From contig JAKOON010000115.1 in assembly GCA_022577435.1 (NCBI GenBank), positions 62,001-126,000 on the forward strand: 64,000 nucleotides of DNA, read 5' to 3'. The notes below the pieces were generated by a model. That model was not told where the DNA came from, did not search any database, and saw only the letters and a program-made list of their open reading frames with translations. Source of the DNA: Embiotoca jacksoni. Taxonomy: Eukaryota; Chordata; Actinopteri; Embiotocidae. Both the position numbers and the translations under genes were made by a program. Positions within the stretch are counted from its first letter, which is position 1, and every line of letters starts with the position of its first letter. This document shows positions 1 through 14,142 of the stretch, in pieces.

Positions 1-1449
1 TGTTATCACGTGTTACCATGTGTTACCATGTCTGTTATCATGTGTTACCATGTGTTATCATGTGTTACAATGTGTGAACATGTGTTACCATGTTATCACG
101 TTTTACCATGTTATCATGTGTTACCATTTGTGTTATCAAGTGTTACCACGTGTCATCACGTATTACCATTTTACCGTGTGATACTATGTGTTACCATGTG
201 TAAACATGTTATTTTCTTACCATGTCTGTTATCATGTGTTACCACGTGTTATCACGTGTTATCATGTATTACCATGTGTTAACATGTGTTACCATGTGTG
301 TTATCATGTATTACCAGGTGTTAACATGTGTTACCATGTGTGTTATCATGTCTTACCATCTGTGTTATCATGTTTCCATCTGTCATCATTTGTTACCATG
401 CGTTACCATTTGTTATCATGCGTTATCATGCGTGTTACCATGTGTTACCATATGTTACCACTTGGTCCCATGGGTTACCATATGTTACCACATGGTACCA
501 TGTGATACTGTGTTACCACGTGTCATCATGTATTACCATTTTACCATGTGATACTATGTGTTACCATGTGTAAACATGTTATTTTCTTACCATGTCTGTT
601 ATCATGTGTTACCACGTGTTATCATTTTTGACCATGTTACCACGTGTTACCATGTGTTATCATGTATTACCATGTGTTAACATGTGTTACCACGTGTGTT
701 ATCATGTATTACCATGTGTTAACATGTGTTACCATGTGTGTTATCATGTCTTACCATCTGTGTTATCATGTTTCCATCTGTCATCATTTGTTTCCATGTG
801 TTACCATTTGTTATCATGCGTTATCATGCGTGTTACCATGTGTTACCACATGTTATTATGTATTAACATTCCTTAACATATGTTACCATGTGTGTTATCA
901 GGTGTTACCTTGTGTTAACATGTGTTACCATTTGTTGTCACGTGTTATCATGTGTTTCCATGTGTTACCATGTGTTATCATGTCTGTTATCATGTGTTAC
1001 CATGTGTTATCATGTGTTACCATGTGTGTTATCCTGTGTTACCATGTGTTATCATGTATTAACATTTGCTAACATTTGTTACCATGTGTGTTATCATGGT
1101 ACCATGTGTTACCATGTGTTTTAACGTGTTACCATTTTCCCACGTGTTACCATGTGTTATCATGTATTACCATGTGTCTTATCATGTCTTACCATCTGTG
1201 TTATCATGTTTCCATCTGTCATCATTTATTTGTTACCATGAGTTAACATGTGTTTCCATGTTTGTTATCACGTGTTATCATGTGTTACCATGTTACCACG
1301 TGTTACCATGTGTTATCATGTATTACCATGTTTTAACGTGTTACCATCTGTGTTATCATGTTTCCATCTGTCATCATTTGTTACCATGTGTTACCATTTG
1401 TTATCAAGTGTTACCATGTCTGTTATCATATGTTAACACGTGTTAACAT

Positions 1450-1586
1450 CGGTAGGTAAGGTTGGTATTTACTTTATTAATCCCCGCGGTGAAATTGTTT
1501 CACTACAGCAGCATACAGAAGCAACAAGATAATAATAGAAATAAAATAATAAAATAATAGAATAGAATAGAATATAGAAAACAAAA
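1450..1586 (+). mobile_element. Embedded retroposon-like 3'-end fragment, copy 1
   Basis: This is the only type of non-satellite DNA in the window. It begins GGTAGGTAAGGTTGG, passes through ACTTTATTAATCCCCGCGG and GAAATTGTTTCACTACAG, and ends in an A-rich tail with about four TAGAA pentamers and a GAAAACA terminus. The core resembles the CTTTATTGATCCCC...GGGAAATT sequence that is widespread in fish genomes as a retroposon tail; this is recalled, not searched. It is too short for coding capacity, and I see no Pol III A or B box. The A-rich end on the + strand suggests + orientation. Left flank is a 20-bp palindrome (1,430-1,449); right flank is AACATGTCTTATCATG. Confidence 0.7.
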
Positions 1587-2833
1587 ACATGTCTTATCAT
1601 GTGTTACCATGTCTGTTATCACGTGTTACCACGTGTTACCACATGTTATCATGTGTTACCATGTTACCACGTGTTACCATGTGTTATCATGTATTACCAT
1701 GTGTGTTATCATGTCTTACCATCTGTGTTATCATGTTTCCATCTGTCATCATTTGTTACCATGTGTTACCATGTTATCATGTGTTACCATGTCTGTTATC
1801 ATGTGTGACCACGTGTTATCACGTGTTACCATGTTACCACGTGTTACCATGTGTTATCATGTTTACCATGTGTTATCATGTGTAACCACGTGTTATTATG
1901 CCTTACCATGTGTTATCAGGCGTTACCGTGTTACCATGTGATTTCGTGTGGTACAACGTGTTACCGTGTGTTATCATTTGTTATCGTGTGTTACCATGTG
2001 TTACCACGTGTTATCACGTGTTACCATGTGTTACCATGTCTGTTATCATGTGTTACCATGTGTTATCATGTGTTACAATGTGTGAACATGTGTTACCATG
2101 TTATCACGTTTTACCATGTTATCATGTGTTACCATTTGTGTTATCAAGTGTTACCACGTGTCATCATGTATTACCATTTTACCGTGTGATACTATGTGTT
2201 ACCATGTGTAAACATGTTATTTTCTTACCATGTCTGCTATCATGTGTTACCACGTGTTATCACGTGTTATCATGTATTACCATGTGTTAACATGTGTTAC
2301 CATGTGTGTTATCATGTATTACCAGGTGTTAACATGTGTTACCATGTGTGTTATCATGTCTTACCATCTGTGTTATCATGTTTCCATCTGTCATCATTTG
2401 TTACCATGCGTTACCATTTGTTATCATGCGTTATCATGCGTGTTACCATGTGTTACCATATGTTATCATGTATTAACATTTGTTAACATATGTTGCCATG
2501 TGTGTTATCAGGTGTTACCATGTGTTAACATGTGTTACCATTTGTTGTCATGTGTTATCATGTGTTTCCATGTGTTACCATGTTTTATCATGTATTAACA
2601 TTTGATAACATATGTTACCATGTGTGTTATCATGTTACCATGTGTTACCATGTGTTTTAACGTGTTACCATGTTACCACGTGTTACCATGTGTTATCATG
2701 TATTACCATGTGTGTTATCATGTCTTACCATCTGTGTTATCATGTTTCCATCTGTCATCATTTGTTACCATGTGTTACCATGTGTTATCAAGTGTTACCA
2801 TGTCTGTTGTCATATGTTAACACGTGTTAGCAT

Positions 2834-2969
2834 AGGTAGGTAAGGTTGGTATTTACTTTATTAATCCCCGCGGTGAAATTGTTTCACTACAGCAGCATAC
2901 AGAAGCAACAAGATAATAATAGAAATAAAATAATAAAATAATAGAATAGAATAGAATATAGAAAACAGT
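2834..2969 (+). mobile_element. Embedded retroposon-like fragment, copy 2
   Basis: Same core and tail as copy 1. The left flank reads GTTAGCATAGG, which breaks the palindrome by one base. The right flank belongs to a second class, GTAACATATGTGTTATC, running into the module GTGGTCCCATCTG and ATACGATGTGTC. Confidence 0.7.
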
Positions 2970-3779
2970 AACATATGTGTTATCATGTGTTACCATGTCT
3001 GTTATCACGTGGTCCCATCTGTTATACGATGTGTCAACATATGTTACCATGTGTTATCATGTGTTTCCATGTGTTATCATGTATTAACATTTGGTAACAT
3101 ATGTTACCATGTGTGTTACCATGTGTTACCATGTGTTTTTACGTGTTACCATGTTACCACGTGTTACCATGTGTTATCATGTATTACTATGTGTGTTATC
3201 ATGTTTTACCATCTGTGTTATCATGTTTCCATCTGTCATCATTTGTTACCATGTGTTACCATGTGTTATCATGTGTTACCATGTCTGTTATCACGTGGTC
3301 TCATCTGTTATACGATGTGTCAACATATGTTACCGTGTGTTATCATGTGTTTCCACCTGTAACCATCTGTTACCATGTGTTATCAGGTTTTACCATGTGT
3401 TACCATGTGTTATCATGTCTTACAATGTTAACATGTGTTACGATGTGTGTTATCATGTGTTACAATGTGCTATCATGTGTTACCATATCTGTTTTCATGT
3501 GTTGCAACATGTTATCATTTCTTATCATGTGTTATCATGTGTAACCATGTGTTTTTATGTCTTACCATGTGTTGTCATGTGTTACCATGTCTGTTATCAC
3601 GTGGTCCCATCTGTGTTATCATGTGTTACCATGCGTGTTATCATGTGTTACCATGTGTTACCATGTGTTACCATGTGTTATCATGTGTTACCATGTGTTA
3701 CCATCTGTGTTATCATGTGTTATCGTGTTTGTTATCGTGTGGTACAATGTGTTACCATGTGTTACCACGTGTTACCACG

Positions 3780-5693
3780 TGTTATCATGTGTTACCATCT
3801 TTGTTATCATGTGTTACCATGTCTGTTATCACGTGTTACCACGTGTTACCACATGTTATCATGTGTTACCCTGTGTTATCATGTGTTACCATGGTATCAT
3901 GTGTTACCATCTGTGTTATCATGTGTTACCATCTGTGTTATCATGTTTCCATCTGTCATCATTTGTTACCATGTGTTACCATGTTTTCATGTGTTATCGT
4001 GTTTGTTATCGTGTGATACAATGTGTTAACCTGTGTTATCATGTGTTACCATGTCTGTTATCATGTGTGACCACGTGTTATCACGTGTTATCGTGTTTGT
4101 TATCGTGTGATACAATGTGTTACCATGTTTTACCACTTGTTACCACGTGTTATCATGTGTTACCATCTGTGTTATCATTTTTTACCATGTGTTATCATGT
4201 GTTGCCATCTGTGTTATCATGTTAGCGTGTGTTGCCATGTCATCATGTGTTACCATGTGTTAGCATGTGTTACCATGTCAGTTATCATATGTTGCCACGT
4301 GTTGCCATGTGTTATCATGTATTACCATGTTTTAACATGTGTTACCATGTGTGTTATCATGTGTTACCATGTGTTATCATGTGTTACCACGTGTGTTATC
4401 ATGTGTTACCATCTGTTATCATGTATTTCCATTTGTCACCATGTGTTACCATGTGTTACCATGTGTTACCATGTGTTACCATGCGTTATCATGCGTGTTA
4501 TCATGTGTTGCCATGTTACCATGTGATACCATGTGTTACCATGTGTTATCATGTGTTACCATGTGTGTTATCATGTTTACCATGTGTTATCATGTGTTCA
4601 CATCTGTTATAACGTGTTACCATGTATTATCATCTGTTACCATGTGTTAACATGTCTTCCCATTTCTGTTATCATGTGCCACAACATGTTATCATTTTTT
4701 ACCATGTGTTATCATGTGTAACCATGTGTTACCATGTGTTACCATGTGTTATCATGTGTTACCATGTTATCATGTGTTACCATCTTTGTTATCATGTGTT
4801 ACCATGTCTGTTATCACGTGTTACCACGTGTTACCACATGTTATCATGTGTTACCCTGTGTTATCATGTGTTACCATGTTATCATGTGTTACCATCTGTG
4901 TTATCATGTGTTACCATCTGTGTTATCATGTTTCCATCTGTCATCATTTGTTACTATGTGTTACCATGTTTTCATGTGTTATCGTGTTTGTTATCGTGTG
5001 ATACAATGTGTTAACCTGTGTTATCATGTGTTACCATGTCTGTTATCATGTGTGACCACGTGTTATCACGTGTTATCGTGTTTGTTATCGTGTGATACAA
5101 TGTGTTACCATGTTTTACCACTTGTTACCACGTGTTATCATGTGTTACCATCTGTGTTGTCATTTTTTACCATGTGTTATCATGTGTTGCCATCTGTGTT
5201 ATCATGTTAGCGTGTGTTGCCATGTCATCATGTGTTACCATGTGTTAGCATGTGTTACCATGTCAGTTATCATATGTTGCCACGTGTTGCCATGTGTTAT
5301 CATGTATTACCATGTTTTAACATGTGTTACCATGTGTGTTATCATGTGTTACCATGTGTTATCATGTGTTACCACGTGTGTTATCATGTGTTACCATCTG
5401 TTATCATGTATTTCCATTTGTCACCATGTGTTACCATGTGTTACCATGTGTTACCATGCGTTATCATGCGTGTTATCATGTGTTGCCATGTTACCATGTG
5501 ATACCATGTGTTACCATGCGTGTTATCATGTGTTACCATGTGTGTTATCATGTTTACCATGTGTTATCATGTGTTCACATCTGTTATAACGTGTTACCAT
5601 GTATTATCATCTGTTACCATGTGTTAACATGTCTTCCCATTTCTGTTATCATGTGCCACAACATGTTATCATTTTTTACCATGTGTTATCATG
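3780..5693. repeat. Tandem duplication of about 985 bp (block A)
   Basis: Sequence from about 3,780 to 4,716 is repeated from about 4,765 to 5,693. The shift is 985 bp at first and 975-977 bp after about 4,470, because the second copy lacks one 10-bp unit and differs slightly near 5,515. The copies share long runs of variant units, including the TTTTCATGTGTTATCG and CAGTTATCATATGTTGCC stretches, so this is a true duplication and not chance similarity of short units. Confidence 0.85.
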
Positions 5694-8600
5694 TGTAACC
5701 ATGTGTTATTATGTCTTACCATGTGTTATCGTGTTACCATGCGTGTTATCATGTGTTACCATGTGTTATCATGTTTCACCATGTCTGTTATCATGTTTTA
5801 ACACGTGTTACCATGTGTTATCATGTGTTTCCACGTGTTACCATGATTGTTGTCAGGCGTTACCGTGTTACCATGTGTTACCACGTGGTACCATGCGTTA
5901 CCATGTGTTACCATGTGTTATCATGTGTTACCATGTGTTACCACGTGGTACCATGGGTTACCATGTGTTACCATGTGTTATAATGTGTTTCCATGTGATA
6001 CCATGTGTTATCATGCGTTACCATGTTATCATGTGTGTTATCGTGTGGTACAATGTGTTTCCGTGTGTTATCAATTGTTATCGTGTGTTACCATGTGTTA
6101 CCACGTGTTATCATGTGTTATCATGTGTTATCATGCATTACAAGGTGTTATCATGTGTTACCATGTGTTTTATCATGTGTTACCATGTGATACTGTGTTA
6201 CCATGTGTTTTATAATGTGTTACCATGTGATACTGTGTGCTACCATGTGTAAACATGTGTTATAGTCTTACCATGTCTGTTATCATGTTACAATGCGTGT
6301 TATCACGTATTACCACGTGTCATCATGTATTACCATTTTACCGTGTGATACTATGTGTTACCATGTGTAAACATGTTATTTTCTTACCATGACTGTTATC
6401 ATGTGTTACCACGTGTTATCATGTGTTATCATGTATTACCATGTGTTAACATGTGTTACCATGTGTTTTAACGTGTTACCATGTTTTATCATGTCTTACA
6501 ATGTTAACATGTGTTACGATGTGTGTTATCATGTGTTACCACGTGTTATCATGTGTTACCATATCTGTTTTCATGTGTTACAACATGTTATCATTTCTTA
6601 TCATGTGTTATCATGTGTAACCATGTGTTTTTATGTCTTACCATTTGTTATCATGTGTTACCATGTCTGTTATCACGTGGTCCCATCTGTGTTATCATGT
6701 GTTACCATGCGTATTATCATGTGTTACCATGTGTTATCATGTTTTACCATGTCTGTTAACATGTGTTACCACGTGTTACCATGAGTGTTATCAGGCGTTA
6801 CCGTGTTACCATGTGTGACCATGTGTTACCATTTCTTACCACTTGGTACCATGGGTTACCATATGTTACCACATGGTACCATGGGTTACCATGTGTTACC
6901 CTGTGTTATCATGTGTTACCATGTTATCATGTGCTACCATCTGTGTTATCATGTTTCCATCTGTCATCATTTGTTACCATGTGTTACCATGTTTTCATGT
7001 GTTACCATGTCTGTTATCATGTGTGACCACGTGTTATCACGTGTTACCATGTTACCACGTGTTACCATGTGTTATCATGTTTACCATGTGTTATCATGTG
7101 TAACCACGTGTTATTATGCCTTACCATGTGTTATCAGGCGTTACCGTGTTACCATGTGTTATCGTGTGGTACAACGTGTTACCGTGTGTTATCATTTGTT
7201 ATCGTGTGTTACCATGTGTTAACACGTGTTATCACGTGTTACCATGTGTTACCATGTCTGTTATCATGTGTTACCATGTGTTATCATGTGTTACAATGTG
7301 TGAACACGTGCTACCATGTGTATTATCATGTGTTACCATGTGATACTGTGTTACCATGTGTTTTATAATGTGTTACCATGTTACCATGTGATACTGTGTT
7401 ACCATGTGTAAACATGTGTTATAGTCTTACCATGTCTGTTATCATGTGTTACAATGCGTGTTATCACGTATTACCACGTGTCATCATGTATTACCATTTT
7501 ACCATGTGATACTATGCGTTACCATGTGTAAACATGTTATTTTCTTACCATGTCTGTTATCATGTGTTACCACGTGTTATCATTTTTGACCATGTTACCA
7601 CATGGTACCATGTGATACTGTGTTACCATGTGTTTTATAATGTGTTACCATGTTACCATGTGATACTGTGTGTTACCATGTGTAAACATGTTATAGTCTT
7701 ACCATGTCTGTTATCATGTGTTACCATGCGTGTTATTATGTGTTACCATGTGTTATCATGTTTTACCATGTCTGTTAACATGTGTTGCCAAGTGTTACTA
7801 TGAGTGTTATCAGGCGTTACCATGTTACCATGTGTTACCATGTGTTACCATTTGTTACCACTTGGTCCCATGGGTTACCATATGTTACCACATGGTACCA
7901 TGTGATACTGTGTTACGACGTGTCATCATGTATTACCATTTTACCATGTGATACTATGTGTTACCATGTGTAAACATGTTATTTTCTTACCATGTCTGTT
8001 ATCATGTGTTACCACGTGTTATCATTTTTGACCATGTTACCGCGTGTTACCATGTGTTATCATGTATTACCATGTGTTAACATGTGTTACCATGTGTGTT
8101 ATCATGTCTTACCATCTGTGTTATCATGTTTCCATCTGTCATCATTTGTTACCACGTGTTACCATTTGTTATCATGCGTTATCATGCGTGTTACCATGTG
8201 TTACCATATGTTATCATGTATTAACATTTGTTAACATATGTTGCCATGTGTGTTATCAGGTGTTACCATGTGTTAACATGTGTTACCATTTGTTGTCATG
8301 TGTTATCATGTGTTTCCATGTGTTACCATGTGTAATCATGTGTTACCATTGTTACCATCTGTTACCATGTGTTACCATCTGTGCTATCATGTGTTATCGT
8401 GTTTGTTATCGTGTGGTACAATGTGTTACCACGTGTTATCATGTGTTATCATGTGTTGCCATGTGTGTTATCATGTGTTACCACGTGTTATCATGTGTTA
8501 CCATGTTATCATGTTTTACAATGTCTGTTAACATGTGTTACCACCTGTTTCCATGAGTGTTATCAGGCGTTACCGTGTTACCATGTGTTACCATTTGTTA

Positions 8601-9870
8601 CCACTTGGTACCATGGGTGACCATATGTTACCACATGGTACCATGGGTTACCATGTGTTACCCTGTGTTATCATGTGTTACCATGTTATCATGTGTAACC
8701 ATCTGTGTTATCATGTGTTATAATGTTTGTTATCGTGTGGTACAATGTGTTACCATGTGTTACCACGTGTTACCATGTGTTATCATGTGTTGCCAATGTG
8801 TTATCATGTTCGCGTGTGTTGCCATGTCATCATGTGTTACCATGTGTTAGCATGTGTTACTATGTCAGTTATCATATGTTACCACGTGTTACCATGTGTT
8901 ATCATGCATTACCATGTTTTAACATGTGTTACCATGTGTGTTATCATGTGTTACCATGTGTTATCATGTGTTACCACGTGTGTTATCATGTGTTGCCATC
9001 TGTTATCATGTATTTCCATTTGTCATCATGTGTTACCATGTGTTAACATGTGTTACCATGTGTGTTATCATGTCTTACCATCTGTGTTATCATTTTTCCA
9101 TCTGTCATCATTTGTTACCATGTGTTACCATTTGTTATCATGCGTTATCATGCGTGTTACCACGTGTTACCATATGTTATCATGTATTAACATTTGTTAA
9201 CATATGTTACCATGTGTGTTATCAGGTGTTACCATGTGTTAACATGTGTTACCATTTGTTGTCATGTGTTATCATGTGTTTCCATGTGTTACCATGTGTT
9301 ATCATGTCTGTTATCATGTGTTACCAGGTGTTATCATGTGTTACCATGTGTGTTATCATGTGTTACCATGTGTTATCATGTATTAACATTTGCTAACATA
9401 TGTTACCATGTGTGTTATCATGTTACCATGTGCTACCATGTGTTTTAACGTGTTACCATGTTACCACGTGTTACCATGTGTTATCATGTATTACCATGTG
9501 TGTTATCATGTCTTAACATCTGTGTTATCATGTTTCCATCTGTCATCATTAGCTACCATGTGTTTACATGTGTTTCCATGTCTGTTATCACGTGTTACCA
9601 CGCGTTATCACGTGTTACCATGTTACTACGTGTTACCATGTGTTATCATGTATTACCATGTTTGTTATCATGTCTTACCATCTGTGTTGTCATGTTTCCA
9701 TCCGTGATCATTTGTTACCATGTGTTACCATGTGTTATCAAGTGTTTCCATGTCTGTTAACATGTGTTACCAAGTGTTACTATGAGTGTTATCAGGCGTT
9801 ACCGTGTTACCATGTGTTACCATGTGTTACCATTTGTTACCACTTGGTACCATGGGTTACCATATGTTAC

Positions 9871-9886
9871 CACATGGTACCATGTG
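9871..9886. repeat. 16-bp perfect palindrome CACATGGTACCATGTG
   Basis: This self-complementary word is centred on GGTACC and flanked by E-box-like CACATG/CATGTG halves. Further copies are at 489-504, 7,599-7,614, 7,889-7,904, 10,161-10,176, 27,818-27,833 and 30,540-30,555. The block A' copies are at +32,057 (32,546, 39,656, 39,946, 41,928 and 42,218). It is usually followed by ATACTGTGTTAC. A degenerate form with CACATAGTACC occurs near 27,530. Confidence 0.9.
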
Positions 9887-12800
9887 ATACTGTGTTACCA
9901 TGTGTTTTATAATGTGTTACCATGTTACCATGTGATACTGTGTGTTACCATGTGTAAACATGTTATAGTCTTACCATGTCTGTTATCATGTGTTACCATG
10001 CGTGTTATTATGTGTTACCATGTGTTATCATGTTTTACCATGTCTGTTAACATGTGTTGCCAAGTGTTACTATGAGTGTTATCAGGCGTTACCATGTTAC
10101 CATGTGTTACCATGTGTTACCATTTGTTACCACTTGGTCCCATGGGTTACCATATGTTACCACATGGTACCATGTGATACTGTGTTACGACGTGTCATCA
10201 TGTATTACCATTTTACCATGTGATACTATGTGTTACCATGTGTAAACATGTTATTTTCTTACCATGTCTGTTATCATGTGTTACCACGTGTTATCATTTT
10301 TGACCATGTTACCACGTGTTACCATGTGTTATCATGTATTATCATGTGTTAACATGTGTTACCACGTGTGTTATCATGTATTACCATGTGTTAACATGTG
10401 TTACCATGTGTGTTATCATGTCTTACCATCTGTGTTATCATGTTTCCATCTGTCATCATTTGTTTCCATGTGTTACCATTTGTTATCATGCGTTATCATG
10501 TATTACCATGTCTGTTATCACGTGGTCTCATCTGTTATACGATGTGTCAACATATGTTACCGTGTGTTATCATGTGTTTCCACCTGTAACCATCTGTTAC
10601 CATGTGTTATCAGGTTTTACCATGTGTTACCATGTATTATCATGTCTTACAATGTTAACATGTGTTACGATGTGTGTTATCATGTGTTACAATGTGTTAT
10701 CATGTGTTACCATATCTGTTTTCATGTGTTGCAACATGTTATCATTTCTTATCATGTGTTATCATGTGTAACCATGTGTTTTTATGTCTTACCATGTGTT
10801 GTCATGTGTTACCATGTCTGTTATCACGTGGTCCCATCTGTGTTATCATGTGTTACCATGCGTGTTATCATGTGTTACCATGTGTTACCATGTGTTACCA
10901 TGTGTTATCATGTGTTACCATGTTATCATGTGTTACCATCTGTGTTATCATGTGTTATCGTGTTTGTTATCGTGTGGTACAATGTGTTACCATGTGTTAC
11001 CACGTGTTACCACGTGTTATCATGTGTTACCATCTTTGTTATCATGTGTTACCATGTCTGTTATCACGTGTTACCACGTGTTACCACATGTTATCATGTG
11101 TTACCCTGTGTTATCATGTGTTACCATGTTATCATGTGTTACCATCTGTGTTATCATGTGTTACCATCTGTGTTATCATGTTTCCATCTGTCATCATTTG
11201 TTTCCATGTGTTACCATGTTTTCATGTGTTATCGTGTTTGTTATCGTGTGATACAATGTGTTAACCTGTGTTATCATGTGTTACCATGTCTGTTATCATG
11301 TGTGACCACGTGTTATCACGTGTTATCGTGTTTGTTATCGTGTGATACAATGTGTTACCATGTTTTACCACTTGTTACCACGTGTTATCATGTGTTACCA
11401 TCTGTGTTATCATTTTTTACCATGTGTTATCATGTGTTGCCATCTGTGTTATCATGTTAGCGTGTGTTGCCATGTCATCATGTGTTGCCATGTGTTAGCA
11501 TGTGTTACCATGTCAGTTATCATATGTTGCCACGTGTTGCCATGTGTTATCATGTATTACCATGTTTTAACATGTGTTACCATGTGTGTTATCATGTGTT
11601 ACCATGTGTTATCATGTGTTACCACGTGTGTTATCATGTGTTACCATCTGTTATCATGTATTTCCATTTGTCACCATGTGTTACCATCTGTGTTGTCATG
11701 TTACCATGTGATACCATGTGTTAACATGTGTTATCATGTGTTACCATCTGTGTTGTCATGTGTTACCATGTGTGTTATCATGTGTTACCATGTGTGTTAT
11801 CATGTTTACCATGTGTTATCATGTGTTCCCATCTGTTGTAACGTGTTACCATGTGTTATCATGTTTTACCATGTCTGTTATCATGTTACCACGTGTTACC
11901 ATGTGTTATCATGCGTTACCATTTGTTGCCATGTGTTATCACGTATTACCATGTGTAACCACGTGGTACCATGGGCTACCATTTGTTACCATGTGTTATA
12001 ATGTGTTTCCATGTGATACAGTGTGTTATCATGCGTTACCATGTTATCCTGTGTGTTATCGTGTGGTACAATGTGTTACCGTGTGTTATCATTTGTTATC
12101 GTGTGTTACCATGTGTTACCACGTGTTATCAAGTGTTACCATGTGTTATCATGCATTACAATGTATTATCATGTGTTACCATGTGTTACAATGTGTGAAC
12201 ACGTGTTACCATGTGTTTTATCATGTGTTACCATGTGATACTGTGTTACCATGTGTTTTATAATGTTTTATCATGTTACCATGTGATACTGTGTGTTACC
12301 ATGTGTAAACATGTGTTATAGTCTTACCATGTCTGTTATCATGTGTTACCACGTGTTACCATGTGCTACCATGTGTTATCATGTTATCATGTGTTACCAT
12401 GTGTTATCATGTATTCACATTTGTTAACATGTGTTACCATTTGTTACCATGTCTGTTATCAGGTGTTATCATGTGTTACCATGTGTTATCATGTGTTGCC
12501 ATCTGTGTTATCATGTTAGCGTGTGTTGCCATGTCATCACGTGTTACCATGTGTTACCATGTGTGTTATCATGTGTTACCATGTGTTATCATGTGTTACC
12601 ACGTGTTATCATGTGTTACCATCTGTTATCATGTATTTCCATTTGTCATCATGTGTTTCCATGTGTTACCATGCGTTATCATGCGTGTTATCATGTGTTG
12701 CCATGTTACCATGTGATACCATGTGTTAACATGTGTTATCATGTGTTATCATGTGTTACCATTTGTTACCATGTCTGTTATCATGTGTTACCATGTGTTA

Positions 12801-14142
12801 TCATGTGTTACAATGTGTGAACATGTGTTACCATGTTATCACGTTTTACCATGTTATCATGTGTTTCCATCTGTGTTATCATGTGTTACCATGTTTCATC
12901 ATGTGTGATCGTGTGGTACAATATGTTACCATATGTTTTATCATGTGTTACCATGTTAGCATGTGATACTATGTGTTACCATGTGTTATCATGTTTTACC
13001 ATGTCTGTTATCATGTGTTACCACGTGTTACCATGTGTTTCCACGTGTTATCATGTGTTACCATGTGTTAACATGTTATCACGTGTAACCATGTGTTATT
13101 CTGTCTTACCATGTGTTATCATGTGTTACCATGTGTGTTATCATGTGTTACCATGTGTTACCATGAGTGTTATCAGGCGTTACTGTGTTACCACGTGTTA
13201 CCATGTGTTACCATTTGTTACCACTTGGTAACATGGGTTACCATATGTTTCCACATGGTACCATGGGTTACCATGTGTAACCCTGTGTTATCATGTGTTA
13301 CCATGTTATCATGTGTTACCATCTGTGTTATCATGTGTTATCGTGTTTGTTATCGTGTGGTACAATGTGTTATCATGTGTTACCATGTCTGTTATCACGT
13401 GGGCCCATACGTGTCATCATGTGTTACAATGTGTGTTATCATGTGTTACCATGTGTTATCATGTGTTGCCGTCTGTTATCATGTTAGCGTGTGTTGCCAT
13501 GTCATCATGTGTTACCATGTGTTACCATGTGTTAGCATGTCTGTTATCATATGTTACCACGTGTTACCATGTGTTATCATGTATTACCATGTTTTAACAT
13601 TTTACCATGTGTGTTATCATGTGTTCCCATGTGTTATCATGTGTTACCACGTGTGTTATCATGTGTTACCATGTGTTACCATGTGATACCATGTGTTAAC
13701 ATGTGTTATCATGTGTAACCATCTGTGTTGTCACGTGTTACCATGTGTGTTATCATGTGTTACCACGTGTTCCCATGTGTTACCACGTGTTATCATGTGT
13801 TACCATGTGTTAACATGTTATCATGTGTAACCATGTGTTATTCTGTCTTACCATGTGTTATCATGTGTTACCATGCGTGTTATCATGTGTTACCATGTGT
13901 TACCATGAGTGTTTTCAGGCGTTACTGTGTTACCACGTGTTACCATTTGTTACCACTTGGTACCATGGGTTACCATGTGTTACCCTGTGTTATCATGTGT
14001 TATCATGTTATCATGTGTTACCATCTGTTTTATCATGTGTTATCGTGTTTGTTATCGTGTGGTACAATGTGTTACCATGTGTTACCACGTGTTATCATGT
14101 GTTATCATGTGTTACCATGTCTGTTATCACGTGGGCCCATAC

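Noticed and set aside
1450..1586. Element as a complete tRNA-derived SINE
   Set aside because: I see no A box or B box and no tRNA-like head in the 137 bp. At most it is the 3' end of a longer retroposon.
2340..2465. Satellite unit as a Z-DNA-forming tract
   Set aside because: Alternating CATGTGTG runs are only 8-10 bp long and are interrupted by TTA in every unit.
2853..3050. 65-codon reverse-strand reading frame across the element (also at 34,910, 50,175 and 59,195)
   Set aside because: It covers the A-rich tail read backwards (a Tyr/Phe/Ile/Leu run) plus satellite. It appears only where the flank happens to lack a stop, and resembles no protein I know.
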